Positions 1 through 8,699 of a stretch of DNA of 64,000 nucleotides are shown piece by piece. Each line of letters opens with the position of its first letter. Position 1 is the first letter of the stretch. The stretch is from Sphingosinicella xenopeptidilytica (lineage in GTDB: Bacteria; Pseudomonadota; Alphaproteobacteria; Sphingomonadales; Sphingomonadaceae). A program made the translations under genes and the position numbers. Location of the stretch: contig NZ_JBHTIK010000015.1 of NCBI RefSeq assembly GCF_042676985.1, positions 186,001 through 250,000 of the forward strand, read 5' to 3'. The notes under the pieces are model-generated. The model did no database searches. It saw only the letters and a program-made list of their open reading frames with translations, and was not told the origin of the DNA.

Positions 1-1
1 G

Positions 2-2056
2 AACCTCGTGCCGCTGATGGCGCTGCTCGTGCTGATCGGGCGCCGCTTCGTGATCCTGCGCGTGAACCGCCGGCGCGGGCTTGCCGGCGCGCGGATGCAC
101 GTGCGCATGGTGGCGCTGTTCTCGGCGATCGCGGCGGTCCCGACGCTGCTCGTCGTGGTGTTCGCCTCGCTGCTTTTCCAGTTCGGCACGCAGTTCTGGT
201 TTTCGGACAACGCCCGCACCGTCCTTGAGAACGCCGAACAGGTGGCACATTCCTATGTCGCCGAAAACCGCCAGCGCATCGTGGCGGACATCGAGGCGAT
301 GGGCACCGATGTCTACGAATATGCGAACAGCTACGGCGTCGATTCCGCGGGCTTTGCCGATGGCCTCGCGTTTCAGGTCGCGGCCCGCAACCTGACCGAG
401 GCGAGCGTCTTCACGCTGAACGGCGAGGATTATCACATCTACGCATCGGTCGGCATGAGCGGCGCACCGCTTGAGCAGCGCATCCTGCCGACGGACATCG
501 CGCGGGCGCGATCGGGCCGGGCAAGCGTGCTCGCGACGGCTTCGGACCGCGTGGAGGCGATCGTCCGCATCGACCCGCTGCTCGAACGCTACGTCTACGT
601 CAGCCGCAAGGTCGATCCCGCCGTGCTCCAGTCCGCGCAGCGGGCGGAAGGCGCGATGAACGAGTATGACGCGCTGCTTGCGCGCTCGAAGAGCCTGCAG
701 TGGCAGTTCAACCTCGCGCTGTTCGTGATCGCACTGCTGATCCTTGCCGCCGCGATCCTTTCGGCATTGTGGCTCGCGAACCGGTTGGTGGCGCCGATCG
801 GCAGGCTCGTGCGGGCCGCCGAGAAGGTGGGGGCGGGCGACCTTGCCGCGCGCGTGCCCGTGCGCAACAGCCCGGACGAGGTCGGCACGCTCGCGCGCAC
901 CTTCAACCGCATGACGCGCCAGCTTCAGGCGCAGACGAGTGCGCTTGTCACCGCGAACGAACAGCTTGATGCGCGGCGCCAGTTCACCGAGGCGGTGCTC
1001 TCCAGCGTCTCGGCGGGCGTCATCTCGATCGATGAAGAGGGGCATATCCGCCTCGTCAGCCATTCCGCCGCGGACCTCCTCGAAATGACCGAGGAAGCGC
1101 TTGGCGGCATGACCATCGAAGAGGCGGTGCCGGAGTTTTCGGCGCTTCTGGAAGAGACGCGCGCCTCCGGGCAGGCATCCGGGCAGGTGCGCATCGCGCG
1201 CGGCAACGACGTGCAGACGCTGCTCGTGCGCATGGGCGGGGTTTCAAGCGGCAGCCAGGGCTATGTGATCACCTTCGACGACATCACGCAGCAGCTTGCC
1301 GACCAGCGCCGCGCGGCGTGGGCGGACGTGGCGCGGCGCATCGCGCACGAGATCAAGAACCCGCTGACGCCGATCCAGCTTTCCGCCGAGCGCCTGCAGC
1401 GGCGCTATGGCAACAAGATCGACGAAGGCGCGGACACGTTCCGTAGCCTCACCGAGACGATCGTGCGGCAGGTGGGCGACCTTCGCCAGATGGTGGACGA
1501 GTTCTCGTCGTTTGCGCGGATGCCGAAGCCCGTGTTCAGGCCGGAATCGTTCCTCGACATCGCGCGGCAGGCGATCTTCCTGCAAGAGGTTGCGCACAGC
1601 GATTTCGATTACGAGATGGACGTCGCTTCGGAGCTGCCGGCGTTCATCTGCGATCGGCGCCAGATCGCGCAGGCGCTCACCAACCTTCTCAAGAACGCGG
1701 CCGAGTCCGTCGCCGCGCGCTGCAAGGAGGGTGATGTGCAGGGCCGCATCGCGCTCACCGCACGCTTTGCGGAGCCGGATACGCTGGTGGTGACGGTGAC
1801 TGACAACGGCATTGGCTTCCCCGCAAACCAGCGCGACCGGCTGACCGAACCCTATGTGACGACGCGGGTGAAGGGCACAGGCCTTGGCCTCGCGATCGTC
1901 AAGAAGATCGTGGAGGAGCACGACGGCGTGCTCGATCTGCGCGACGTGGAAGGCGGCGGCGCCGCCGCCGTGATGAGTTTCGATCTGGCCGCCCTGCAGG
2001 CCCATGTTTCGCAGGAACCGGGCGTTCCGGAAAAAGTCGCAGTTCAGCAAAGGTAG
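2..2056 (+). CDS. ntrY: Nitrogen-regulation sensor histidine kinase NtrY, 5' end cut by window
   Basis: Membrane sensor kinase that phosphorylates NtrX, which follows directly. The reading frame is already open at the window edge, and the first start-like codon (GTG at 8) lies inside the N-terminal membrane region, so the true start is upstream. Counting from that GTG: a membrane segment near residues 34-60, a periplasmic region, a second membrane segment near 233-258, a HAMP domain near 260-315, a PAS region near 330-430, the H-box with phospho-acceptor His447 (AHEIKNPLTP), the N-box NLLKNAAESV near 559, and G-boxes DNGIGFP and GTGLGLAIVKK near 600-630. The order TM-HAMP-PAS-HisKA-HATPase is that of NtrY. 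The gene ends next to the ntrX start, so the two are probably one operon. Confidence 0.93.
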   Translation, partial: NLVPLMALLVLIGRRFVILRVNRRRGLAGARMHVRMVALFSAIAAVPTLLVVVFASLLFQFGTQFWFSDNARTVLENAEQVAHSYVAENRQRIVADIEAMGTDVYEYANSYGVDSAGFADGLAFQVAARNLTEASVFTLNGEDYHIYASVGMSGAPLEQRILPTDIARARSGRASVLATASDRVEAIVRIDPLLERYVYVSRKVDPAVLQSAQRAEGAMNEYDALLARSKSLQWQFNLALFVIALLILAAAILSALWLANRLVAPIGRLVRAAEKVGAGDLAARVPVRNSPDEVGTLARTFNRMTRQLQAQTSALVTANEQLDARRQFTEAVLSSVSAGVISIDEEGHIRLVSHSAADLLEMTEEALGGMTIEEAVPEFSALLEETRASGQASGQVRIARGNDVQTLLVRMGGVSSGSQGYVITFDDITQQLADQRRAAWADVARRIAHEIKNPLTPIQLSAERLQRRYGNKIDEGADTFRSLTETIVRQVGDLRQMVDEFSSFARMPKPVFRPESFLDIARQAIFLQEVAHSDFDYEMDVASELPAFICDRRQIAQALTNLLKNAAESVAARCKEGDVQGRIALTARFAEPDTLVVTVTDNGIGFPANQRDRLTEPYVTTRVKGTGLGLAIVKKIVEEHDGVLDLRDVEGGGAAAVMSFDLAALQAHVSQEPGVPEKVAVQQR

Positions 2057-2060
2057 ATGT

Positions 2061-3464
2061 GTGGCGCTTGATATTCTGATCGTCGACGATGAAGCCGATA
2101 TCCGGGAACTGATCGCAGGTGTCCTCGATGACGAGGGCTATGAAACGCGCACCGCGGGGGACAGCGACAGCGCGCTCGCGGCGCTCAGCGAGCGGCTGCC
2201 GAGCCTGCTCGTGCTCGATATCTGGCTGCAGGGCTCGAAGCTCGACGGCATCGAGCTTCTGGAGGTCGTGAAGCAGCGTAATCCGGGGCTTCCCGTTATC
2301 ATGATCTCGGGCCATGGCAACGTCGAGACCGCGGTCGCGGCGATCAAGCGTGGAGCCTACGATTTCATCGAGAAGCCGTTTCAGGCGGACCAGCTGATCC
2401 ACACGGTGGAGCGCGCGACCGAGGCGGAGCGGCTGCGCCGGGAGAACGAGGAGCTTCGTTCTCGCGCCGGCATCGAGGGCGAGATCACCGGCTCCTCCGC
2501 GATGATCAACGGCGTGCGCGCGACACTGAAGCGCGTCGCGGCCACCGGCAGCCGCGTGCTGGTCGACGGCCCGCCCGGTTCCGGCAAGGAAGTCGCCGCG
2601 CGCCTGCTGCACCAGTGGTCGCCGCGCGCGAACGGGCCGTTCGTGGTCGTGGCCGCCGCGCGCCTGCACCCGGACCGCTTCGAGGAGGAACTCTTCGGCG
2701 TGGAGGAAGACGGTCAGCCCGTGCGCATCGGCCTCTTCGAGCAGGCACATGGCGGCACGCTGTTCCTCGATGAAGTCGCCGACATGCCGCTCGCGACGCA
2801 GGCACGCATACTGCGCGTGCTCACCGAGCAGATGTTCCAGCGCGTCGGCGGCGCGCGCAGCGTGAAGGTCGACGTGCGCGTCGTCAGCAGCACCTCGCGC
2901 GATCTCGCCGGGGAAATCTCCGCCGGGCGCTTCCGCGAAGACCTGTTCTACCGCCTCAGCGTCGTGCCCGTGCACCTGCCGCCACTGTCCGAGCGCCGCG
3001 AGGACATCGGCGAGCTCGCCGAGTACTTCCTTGCAAAGCTCTCGGCGGAGCGCCGGATTCCTACGCCCCGGCTCAGCGAGGACGCGATGGCTGCGCTGCA
3101 GACTTACGACTGGCCGGGCAATGTCCGCCAGCTTCGGAACATCATCGAGCGCACGCTGATCCTGATGCCGCCCGAGCGGGCGCAGCGCATCGAGGTGGAC
3201 ATGCTGCCATCGGAGATCATTGCCGAACCCGCGAAACTGATGCCGAACGAGGCGGTCCGCTCGATCATGGGCACGCCGCTGCGCGAGGCGCGCGAATCGT
3301 TCGAACGCGAGTATCTGCGTGTCCAGATTCGTCGTTTTTCGGGAAACATCTCGCGAACGGCAGTGTTTATCGGCATGGAACGCTCGGCGCTGCACCGGAA
3401 GCTGAAGGCGCTCGGCCTCTCCGATCCCGGAAAAGGCGACGATGAAGTAAATTCCGACACTTGA
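2061..3464 (+). CDS. ntrX: Nitrogen-assimilation response regulator NtrX
   Basis: Two-component response regulator partnered with NtrY. I chose GTG 2061 because it follows a purine-rich AAAGGTAG and gives the normal receiver start (VALDILIVDDEAD). An in-frame ATG at 2004 lies inside ntrY. The receiver domain has phospho-acceptor Asp53 (VLDIW). An AAA+ domain carries a Walker A-like GPPGSGKE and a Walker B-like GGTLFLDEVADMP. A Fis-type helix-turn-helix (GNISRTAVFIGMERSALHRK) closes the protein. The segment between ELFG and GLFEQAHGG, where sigma-54 activators carry GAFTGA, has no such motif. As I recall, this is common in alphaproteobacterial NtrX and argues against direct sigma-54 activation. 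Confidence 0.93.
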   Translation: MALDILIVDDEADIRELIAGVLDDEGYETRTAGDSDSALAALSERLPSLLVLDIWLQGSKLDGIELLEVVKQRNPGLPVIMISGHGNVETAVAAIKRGAYDFIEKPFQADQLIHTVERATEAERLRRENEELRSRAGIEGEITGSSAMINGVRATLKRVAATGSRVLVDGPPGSGKEVAARLLHQWSPRANGPFVVVAAARLHPDRFEEELFGVEEDGQPVRIGLFEQAHGGTLFLDEVADMPLATQARILRVLTEQMFQRVGGARSVKVDVRVVSSTSRDLAGEISAGRFREDLFYRLSVVPVHLPPLSERREDIGELAEYFLAKLSAERRIPTPRLSEDAMAALQTYDWPGNVRQLRNIIERTLILMPPERAQRIEVDMLPSEIIAEPAKLMPNEAVRSIMGTPLREARESFEREYLRVQIRRFSGNISRTAVFIGMERSALHRKLKALGLSDPGKGDDEVNSDT

Positions 3465-3541
3465 CGGGAAGCCTCCGACCCCCAAATAGTGTGCCCGCGC
3501 CTACGGCAATCGGGCGCGATGTAATTGAGGATTAGGGGGAC

Positions 3542-3790
3542 ATGGCAGACAAGGCCAATAACTTGCAGGACGTGTTCCTGAACGCGGTCCGTAAGAGCAA
3601 GACGCCGGTGACGATGTTTCTCGTGAACGGCGTAAAACTGCAGGGTGTCATCACCTGGTTCGATAATTTTTCGGTTCTGCTTCGCCGTGATGGTCATTCG
3701 CAGCTTGTTTACAAGCACGCGATTTCCACGATCATGCCGGCAAGCCCCGTTCAATTGTTTGAGCCCGAGAAAGACGGCGACGACGATTGA
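3542..3790 (+). CDS. hfq: RNA chaperone Hfq
   Basis: Sm-like hexameric RNA chaperone that pairs small RNAs with mRNAs. The 82-residue protein carries the Sm1 region (NNLQDVFLNAVRKSKTPVTM), the loop LVNGVKLQGVITWFDNFSVLL and the Sm2 signature VYKHAISTIMP. The C-terminal tail is short and acidic (EPEKDGDDD). A strong Shine-Dalgarno (AGGATTAGGGGGA) precedes ATG 3542. hflX follows with overlapping stop and start, the usual hfq-hflX arrangement. Confidence 0.97.
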   Translation: MADKANNLQDVFLNAVRKSKTPVTMFLVNGVKLQGVITWFDNFSVLLRRDGHSQLVYKHAISTIMPASPVQLFEPEKDGDDD

Positions 3791-5151
3791 CCGACCCTGA
3801 CGCCGGTACGCCGCCGCAATCCGGGGGCAGACGGCGTAAGCAGTTCCACAGCTTCGGAGCGCACGACGACGTGCGCGGCGTCAGCGTGGGCACGAAGGCG
3901 CTCGTCATCGTGCCTGATATCGTGCGCCGCGACACCGCTGTGCGCCGCGATGCCGAAGCGCGGCTTCAGGAAGCGAAAAGCCTTGCCGGCGCGATCACGC
4001 TCGATGTGGTCGCGACGCGTATCTTACGTGTCCGCGATCCGCGCCCCGCAACGCTGATCGGCGCGGGGCAGGTGGAAGCCATCGCCGAACTCGCGAAGGA
4101 AACCGGCGCGGAACTGACCGTGGTGGACGGCGCACTTTCACCGCTCCAGCAGCGCAATCTCGAAACCGGCACCGGCACCAAGGTGATCGACCGCACCGGC
4201 CTCATCCTCGAAATCTTCGGGGAGCGGGCCGCGACGCGGGAAGGGCGCCTTCAGGTGGAGCTTGCCCACCTCGGCTATCAGGCGAGCCGGCTCGTGCGCT
4301 CGTGGACGCACCTCGAGCGCCAGCGCGGCGGCTTCGGTTTCCTCGGCGGCCCCGGCGAGACGCAGATCGAGACCGACCGCCGCCTGATCCGCGAGCGCAT
4401 GGCGCGGCTGCGCAAGGACCTCGGCGAGGTCAGCCGCACGCGCGGACTGCAACGCCGCCAGCGCAAGAAGGCACCGTATCCGGTGATCGCGCTCGTCGGC
4501 TATACGAACGCTGGAAAATCCACACTTTTCAATCGCTTGACCGGCGCTTCGGTGATGGCGAAAGACCTGTTGTTCGCAACGCTCGACCCCACGATGCGCG
4601 CCATCGCACTGCCCGGCATCGACAAAGCGATCCTTTCCGACACCGTTGGCTTCGTCTCCGAACTGCCGACAATGCTCGTCGCGGCGTTCCGCGCGACGCT
4701 GGAGGAGGTGCTCGACGCCGACATCATCGTCCACGTTCGCGACATCGCGCACCCGGAAACCGAAGCGCAGAAGCGTGACGTCATCGACGTGCTCGCCGAA
4801 CTCGGCGTCGATCCGGAGGGCGGGCGGCCGATCATCGAAGCGCTCAACAAGGCCGACCTGCTGGATGCGGAAACGCGCAAGGCCGCGCTCGAACAGGCGG
4901 CCGCGCCGAACAGCGTGCTTCTCTCGGCGGTGAGCGGGGAAGGGGTGGACGACCTCCGCAGGCTCATCTCGGACACGCTGCTGCGCGACGCGCGTGTTCA
5001 CAGCTTCGTCGTTGGCGCGGGCGACGGTAAGCGTCTGGCCTGGCTGGAAAACAATGGCCTGGTGCTGAAACGGCGCACGAAGGGCGAGACCGTGGAACTG
5101 CAGGTACGGATCAGCGACGAGGACAGAGCGCGCTTTCTGGCGCTCCCTTAA
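3787..5151 (+). CDS. hflX: Ribosome-associated GTPase HflX
   Basis: GTPase that binds the 50S subunit and splits stalled ribosomes. The start is TTG 3787, overlapping the hfq stop (TTGA), so translation is probably coupled. The N-terminal HflX domain includes GAGQVEAIAELAKETGAELTV (shortened here) and the glycine-rich GGFGFLGGPGETQIETDRR region. The G domain has G1 GYTNAGKSTLF near residues 238-248, G2/G3 around LLFATLDPT and LSDTVGFVSELP, and G4 NKAD. At 454 residues the length is normal. The stop codon overlaps that of the convergent mazG within one TTAA. Confidence 0.95.
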   Translation: MTDPDAGTPPQSGGRRRKQFHSFGAHDDVRGVSVGTKALVIVPDIVRRDTAVRRDAEARLQEAKSLAGAITLDVVATRILRVRDPRPATLIGAGQVEAIAELAKETGAELTVVDGALSPLQQRNLETGTGTKVIDRTGLILEIFGERAATREGRLQVELAHLGYQASRLVRSWTHLERQRGGFGFLGGPGETQIETDRRLIRERMARLRKDLGEVSRTRGLQRRQRKKAPYPVIALVGYTNAGKSTLFNRLTGASVMAKDLLFATLDPTMRAIALPGIDKAILSDTVGFVSELPTMLVAAFRATLEEVLDADIIVHVRDIAHPETEAQKRDVIDVLAELGVDPEGGRPIIEALNKADLLDAETRKAALEQAAAPNSVLLSAVSGEGVDDLRRLISDTLLRDARVHSFVVGAGDGKRLAWLENNGLVLKRRTKGETVELQVRISDEDRARFLALP

Positions 5152-5915
5152 CGCTCCGACACCTTCACCCGTTGCCACAGCGCTTCGAGGGAATCGATAT
5201 CCATATCGGACAAGGGCTTGCCGGCCATTGCTTCCACCGCATTGAAGCGGCGTTCAAACTTGGTGTTCGCGGTGCGCAGCGCTTCCTCGGCGTCGATACC
5301 GAGGTGACGCGCGTAGTTGACGACGGCGAACAGCAGATCACCGACTTCGCCGGCGCGCGACGCATCGTCCGCCGTCTCGACCTCGGCGAGTTCCTCGTCG
5401 ATCTTGGCGCGCGGCCCTGACGCGTCGGGCCAGTCGAAGCCGACACGCGCGGCACGGCGCTGCAGCTTCTGCGCGCGCATCAGCGCGGGAAGGCCGAGCG
5501 CGACGCCCGCAAGCGCGCCCTGATCGCCGCGCTCGCTGGCCTTCTGGTCTTCCCATGCCGCCGTCTGCGCGCCTGCGTTCGCAACGCTGGCGTTTCCGAA
5601 GACGTGCGGATGGCGGCGGACCATCTTGTCGGCGATCGCGGATGTGACGTCAGCCAAGGTGAAATGCCCGGCCTCGGCCGCCATCTGGGAATGGTAAACG
5701 ACCTGAAGCAGGAGATCGCCAAGCTCGCCCTTGAGATCGGCCATGTCGTCGCGCGCGATGGCATCGGCGACCTCATAGGCTTCCTCGATCGTGTACGGTG
5801 CGATGGATGCGAAATCCTGCTCGAGGTCCCACGGGCAGCCGCTTGCCGGATCGCGCAGCGCGCGCATGACGTCGGCGAGACGAGCGTATGCTTCGGCGGA
5901 GGTTTCCTTGCTCAT
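5148..5915 (-). CDS. mazG: Nucleoside triphosphate pyrophosphohydrolase MazG
   Basis: Hydrolyses NTPs or dNTPs to monophosphate and pyrophosphate, a house-cleaning role. The all-alpha MazG fold is shown by RDPASGCPWDLEQDFASIAPY followed by metal-binding acidic residues in EEAYEVADAI and ELGDLLLQVVYHSQ, and the duplicated second half (KIDEELAEVE, GEVGDLLFAVVNYARHLG) typical of full-length MazG. 255 residues, normal size. It stands alone on the minus strand, converging on hflX. Confidence 0.94.
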   Translation of the reverse strand: MSKETSAEAYARLADVMRALRDPASGCPWDLEQDFASIAPYTIEEAYEVADAIARDDMADLKGELGDLLLQVVYHSQMAAEAGHFTLADVTSAIADKMVRRHPHVFGNASVANAGAQTAAWEDQKASERGDQGALAGVALGLPALMRAQKLQRRAARVGFDWPDASGPRAKIDEELAEVETADDASRAGEVGDLLFAVVNYARHLGIDAEEALRTANTKFERRFNAVEAMAGKPLSDMDIDSLEALWQRVKVSER

Positions 5916-6001
5916 GGAAGACCGCGTAGCGGCAGGAGGGGATTCGGAAAAGACCGCAGATACGTCTCGTCCGATACAACGATAATATATATTATGTTAA
6001 A

Positions 6002-6415
6002 TCAATTATTGCGATTTGCCGCCATTCGGGCCATCCCCCCGGCCATTTTCCCGAAAGCGTCGTTCATGCGTGTTGCGAGATCGGCGTCGACATCGCTCTC
6101 GGCAAGCGCGCGCGCCATGGCGTCTGTCCACTGCTGCGATGTCTCTGCGCTGATCGGCAGCACGGCGTGCGCCGACATCACGCAGACGCCGACGTTCTCT
6201 TCGAACCAGTGACGCGGCCCGCCGAGCCAGCCAGTGAGAAATCCTGTGAGCGAACGCCGCATCGGCGCCAGGTCCGGCGCGTGCATCGCGCGCAGCGCGG
6301 CATACTCGGCCTCGTTCTCCATGAGATCGTAGAAACGGTCGACGAAGCGCCTGACGGCGGACTCTCCGCCAAGGCTGTCGTATGGTGTTGTCGCGCTCGT
6401 GCCGGATTCGCTCAT
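6002..6415 (-). CDS. Group II-like truncated hemoglobin
   Basis: Probably a small heme protein binding O2 or NO. The 137-residue protein shows PYDSLGGESAVRRFVDRFYDLM (first 20 residues diagnostic), a MHAPDL segment, FLTGWLGGPRHW and then the proximal-histidine region MSAHAVLPIS, the pattern of group II truncated globins. The frame is open to 6469, but I chose ATG 6415 because it gives the normal N-terminus and leaves a perfect FNR-type box (6450-6463) in the promoter instead of inside the gene. That box suggests induction under low oxygen. Confidence 0.85.
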   Translation of the reverse strand: MSESGTSATTPYDSLGGESAVRRFVDRFYDLMENEAEYAALRAMHAPDLAPMRRSLTGFLTGWLGGPRHWFEENVGVCVMSAHAVLPISAETSQQWTDAMARALAESDVDADLATRMNDAFGKMAGGMARMAANRNN

Positions 6416-6449
6416 GAAAGCGATCAACCGGGCCTTTGGCGAGCTTTCC

Positions 6450-6463
6450 TTGATCCAGATCAA
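6450..6463. promoter_or_regulatory. FNR/FixK-type operator
   Basis: TTGATCCAGATCAA matches the consensus TTGAT-N4-ATCAA exactly. Its centre is about 41 bp upstream of the truncated-hemoglobin start, where an activator is expected relative to a nearby transcription start, and about 112 bp upstream of the divergent phospholipase D gene. The match is visible; regulation is inferred. Confidence 0.75.
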
Positions 6464-6568
6464 AATCATGCGTTTCCCGCATCAAACGCGGGAGCCGAAT
6501 GCCCGGTTTTGCGTTAACGTTGCGGTTCCACAGTTGTACGGGGCGACCGGAACGCAGCCGGAGAACAA

Positions 6569-8092
6569 ATGGTAAACGAAGAGCAGGGCGGTCACCCTTC
6601 CCTCGCCCCTGTCGTCGCGACGGGGCGCAATTGCTGGCGTATCGAACGGGCTACGCGCGCCGCGGCGGTGATCGATGCCGCAAACTACTACCATTTCGTG
6701 CGCGAAGCGATGATCGCGGCGCGGCGGAGAATCCTGATCATCGGCTGGGATTTCGATACGCGCATCACGCTTGAGCCCGACGAGAACGGCCAGGGCGAGA
6801 GCCTGGGGCACTTCTTCCTGCGCCTTGCGCGCGAAAACCCCGCGCGCCAGATCGACATCCTGAAATGGAGCTTCGGCGCGCTGAAGCAGTTCCTGCGGCC
6901 GCGCGCGGCGTGGATGCTCCTGCGCTGGCAATTGACCCGCGCTATCGACTTCCGCTTCGACAGCTTCCACCCGATGGGGTGTAGCCACCACCAGAAGATC
7001 GTGGTGATCGACGAGCGCTTCGCCGTGTGTGGCGGCATCGACATCTCGTGCGCGCGCTGGGACACCAATGCCCATGCGGACGACGACGCGCGGCGCAAGC
7101 TGCCGGACGGCAAGCCCTATGGGCCGTGGCATGACGTCACCATGATGCTGGACGGCGATGCCGCGCGCGCGCTCGCTGACCTTGGCCGCGACCGCTGGCA
7201 GCACGCGACGCGCCATGAACTGGCGCCGGTGGAGGACGACCACGACCATTGGCCGGAAGATGCCACCGTCGACTTCCGCGACGTGGATATCGCGATCGCA
7301 CGCACGCGGTCCGCCTGGCGCGACTGCGACGAAGTCCGCGAGATCGAGGCGCTGTGGCTCGACATGATCGCGGCGGCCAAGCGTTTCATCTATATCGAGA
7401 ACCAGTATCTGACCTCCGGCAGGATCGCCGCCGCCATCGCGGCCCGCATGAAAGAGGCGGATCCGCCCGAAATCGTGGTGGTGATGCCGCGCAACGCCGA
7501 CGGATGGCTGGAACAGAAAGCCATGGATGGCGCGCGCGTTCAGCTCGCCCGTGCCATCAGCAAAGTGGACCGGGGGGACCGTTTCCGGATCTACGTGCCC
7601 ATCACGCGCGGCGGCGCGGACATCTATGTGCACGCCAAGGTCGCAATTGTCGACGACCGGCTGCTCAAGATCGGCTCGGCGAACCTCAACAACCGTTCGA
7701 TGGGTCTGGACAGCGAATGTGACGTCATCATCGATGCCGCCCTCCCCGCCAACGCCGCCACGCCGCCCGCGATTGCGGCGCTGCGTTCACGGCTGCTTGC
7801 CGAGCATCTGGACGTGACGCCGGAGGTTTTCGCAGCGCGGTTCGCCGAAACGGGATCGCTCGTGGAGACGATCGAGGCGCTGCGCGGGCCGGGCAAGACG
7901 CTCGATCTGCTCGACCTCGAAAAGCCGGGGCCGCTCGACCTGTTCATTGCCGACAACGAACTGCTCGATCCCGAGAAGGCAGAAGGCTTTTTCGAGCCGC
8001 TGCACAAACGCGGCCTGCGTATGCGCTGGCGTGAAGGCATGGCACGACTGAGGGAGCGCAGGCGGCGCAGGCGCGGGCTCAGGCGGCAATGA
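6569..8092 (+). CDS. Phospholipase D family protein (cardiolipin synthase-like)
   Basis: Phosphatidyltransferase or phospholipase D-type enzyme acting on membrane phospholipids. It has two HKD motifs: CSHHQKIVVIDERFAVCGGID near residue 140 and VHAKVAIVDDRLLKIGSANLNNRS near residue 354 (quoted parts are the diagnostic cores), each followed by the usual Gly/Ser-Asn pattern. The 507-residue length fits a two-HKD enzyme. There is no obvious N-terminal membrane segment, unlike classical Cls. The tail is Arg-rich (RERRRRRRGLRRQ) and may contact acidic lipid head groups. GGAGAACAA precedes ATG 6569. Confidence 0.9.
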   Translation: MVNEEQGGHPSLAPVVATGRNCWRIERATRAAAVIDAANYYHFVREAMIAARRRILIIGWDFDTRITLEPDENGQGESLGHFFLRLARENPARQIDILKWSFGALKQFLRPRAAWMLLRWQLTRAIDFRFDSFHPMGCSHHQKIVVIDERFAVCGGIDISCARWDTNAHADDDARRKLPDGKPYGPWHDVTMMLDGDAARALADLGRDRWQHATRHELAPVEDDHDHWPEDATVDFRDVDIAIARTRSAWRDCDEVREIEALWLDMIAAAKRFIYIENQYLTSGRIAAAIAARMKEADPPEIVVVMPRNADGWLEQKAMDGARVQLARAISKVDRGDRFRIYVPITRGGADIYVHAKVAIVDDRLLKIGSANLNNRSMGLDSECDVIIDAALPANAATPPAIAALRSRLLAEHLDVTPEVFAARFAETGSLVETIEALRGPGKTLDLLDLEKPGPLDLFIADNELLDPEKAEGFFEPLHKRGLRMRWREGMARLRERRRRRRGLRRQ

Positions 8093-8101
8093 CGGCTTGC
8101 G

Positions 8102-8695
8102 TCAGGGCCGCAGGATCAGCGTATCACCCTCGACGCGCCAACTCTTCAGCGTTCGCAGGAAGCGCATCCCGAGGAGGTTCGTACCGAGCGCGCCTTCATT
8201 GACGCTGGCGGGCATGTCGCGGAGCGTGATGTCACCGATCGTGAGTTCGCCGAGCCGGACACCGGCGGTGCGAACGCTTCCGTTCGCGGTTTGTGCCATG
8301 CCATCGAAGCGGAGCGTATCGGGGCTGAAACCGGCGCGCGCGGCCGTTTCCATAGTGAGCACGATGTCGGTCGCGCCGGTATCCACCATGAAGAGCGCGC
8401 TCTCGCCGTTGATCATACCGCGTACGTAGAAATGCCCGTCTTCGCGCGCGGTGAGCAGCATCTCCTCGCCCTCCATGCGCGGCGAGGCGGGATCGAGCGC
8501 GCCGCGGATCGTGGGCCACTGCGTGAGGAGGAAGATGAGACCGCCGAAGATCAGCACCCACGACAGCGCCATTTTCAGCGTTTTTGTCGCGCCGATTTCG
8601 CGAAGCCGCGGGATGAGGCTCATCAGGATGAGGATGGCAAAGCCCACCGAGCTGATGAGCGCAGCCTTCTCGCCCGTGCTCAGCCCTTCGAACAT
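8102..8695 (-). CDS. Membrane-anchored retropepsin-like aspartic protease (TIGR02281 type)
   Basis: 197-residue protein with two hydrophobic segments near the N-terminus (AALISSVGFAILILMSLIP and MALSWVLIFGGLIFLLTQ), then a soluble clan AA aspartyl protease domain. The catalytic motif is FMVDTGATDIVL, followed by flap and core elements (GMAQTANGSVRTAGVRLGEL, NLLGMRFL). Single-domain proteases of this type act as dimers. It ends the long minus-strand run, 4 bp after the MBL hydrolase gene. The substrate is unknown. Confidence 0.85.
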   Translation of the reverse strand: MFEGLSTGEKAALISSVGFAILILMSLIPRLREIGATKTLKMALSWVLIFGGLIFLLTQWPTIRGALDPASPRMEGEEMLLTAREDGHFYVRGMINGESALFMVDTGATDIVLTMETAARAGFSPDTLRFDGMAQTANGSVRTAGVRLGELTIGDITLRDMPASVNEGALGTNLLGMRFLRTLKSWRVEGDTLILRP

Positions 8696-8699
8696 GCGC

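Noticed and set aside
1899..3485. Long minus-strand frame opposite ntrX
   Set aside because: Arg/His-rich shadow of a GC-rich gene with clear NtrX motifs on the other strand.
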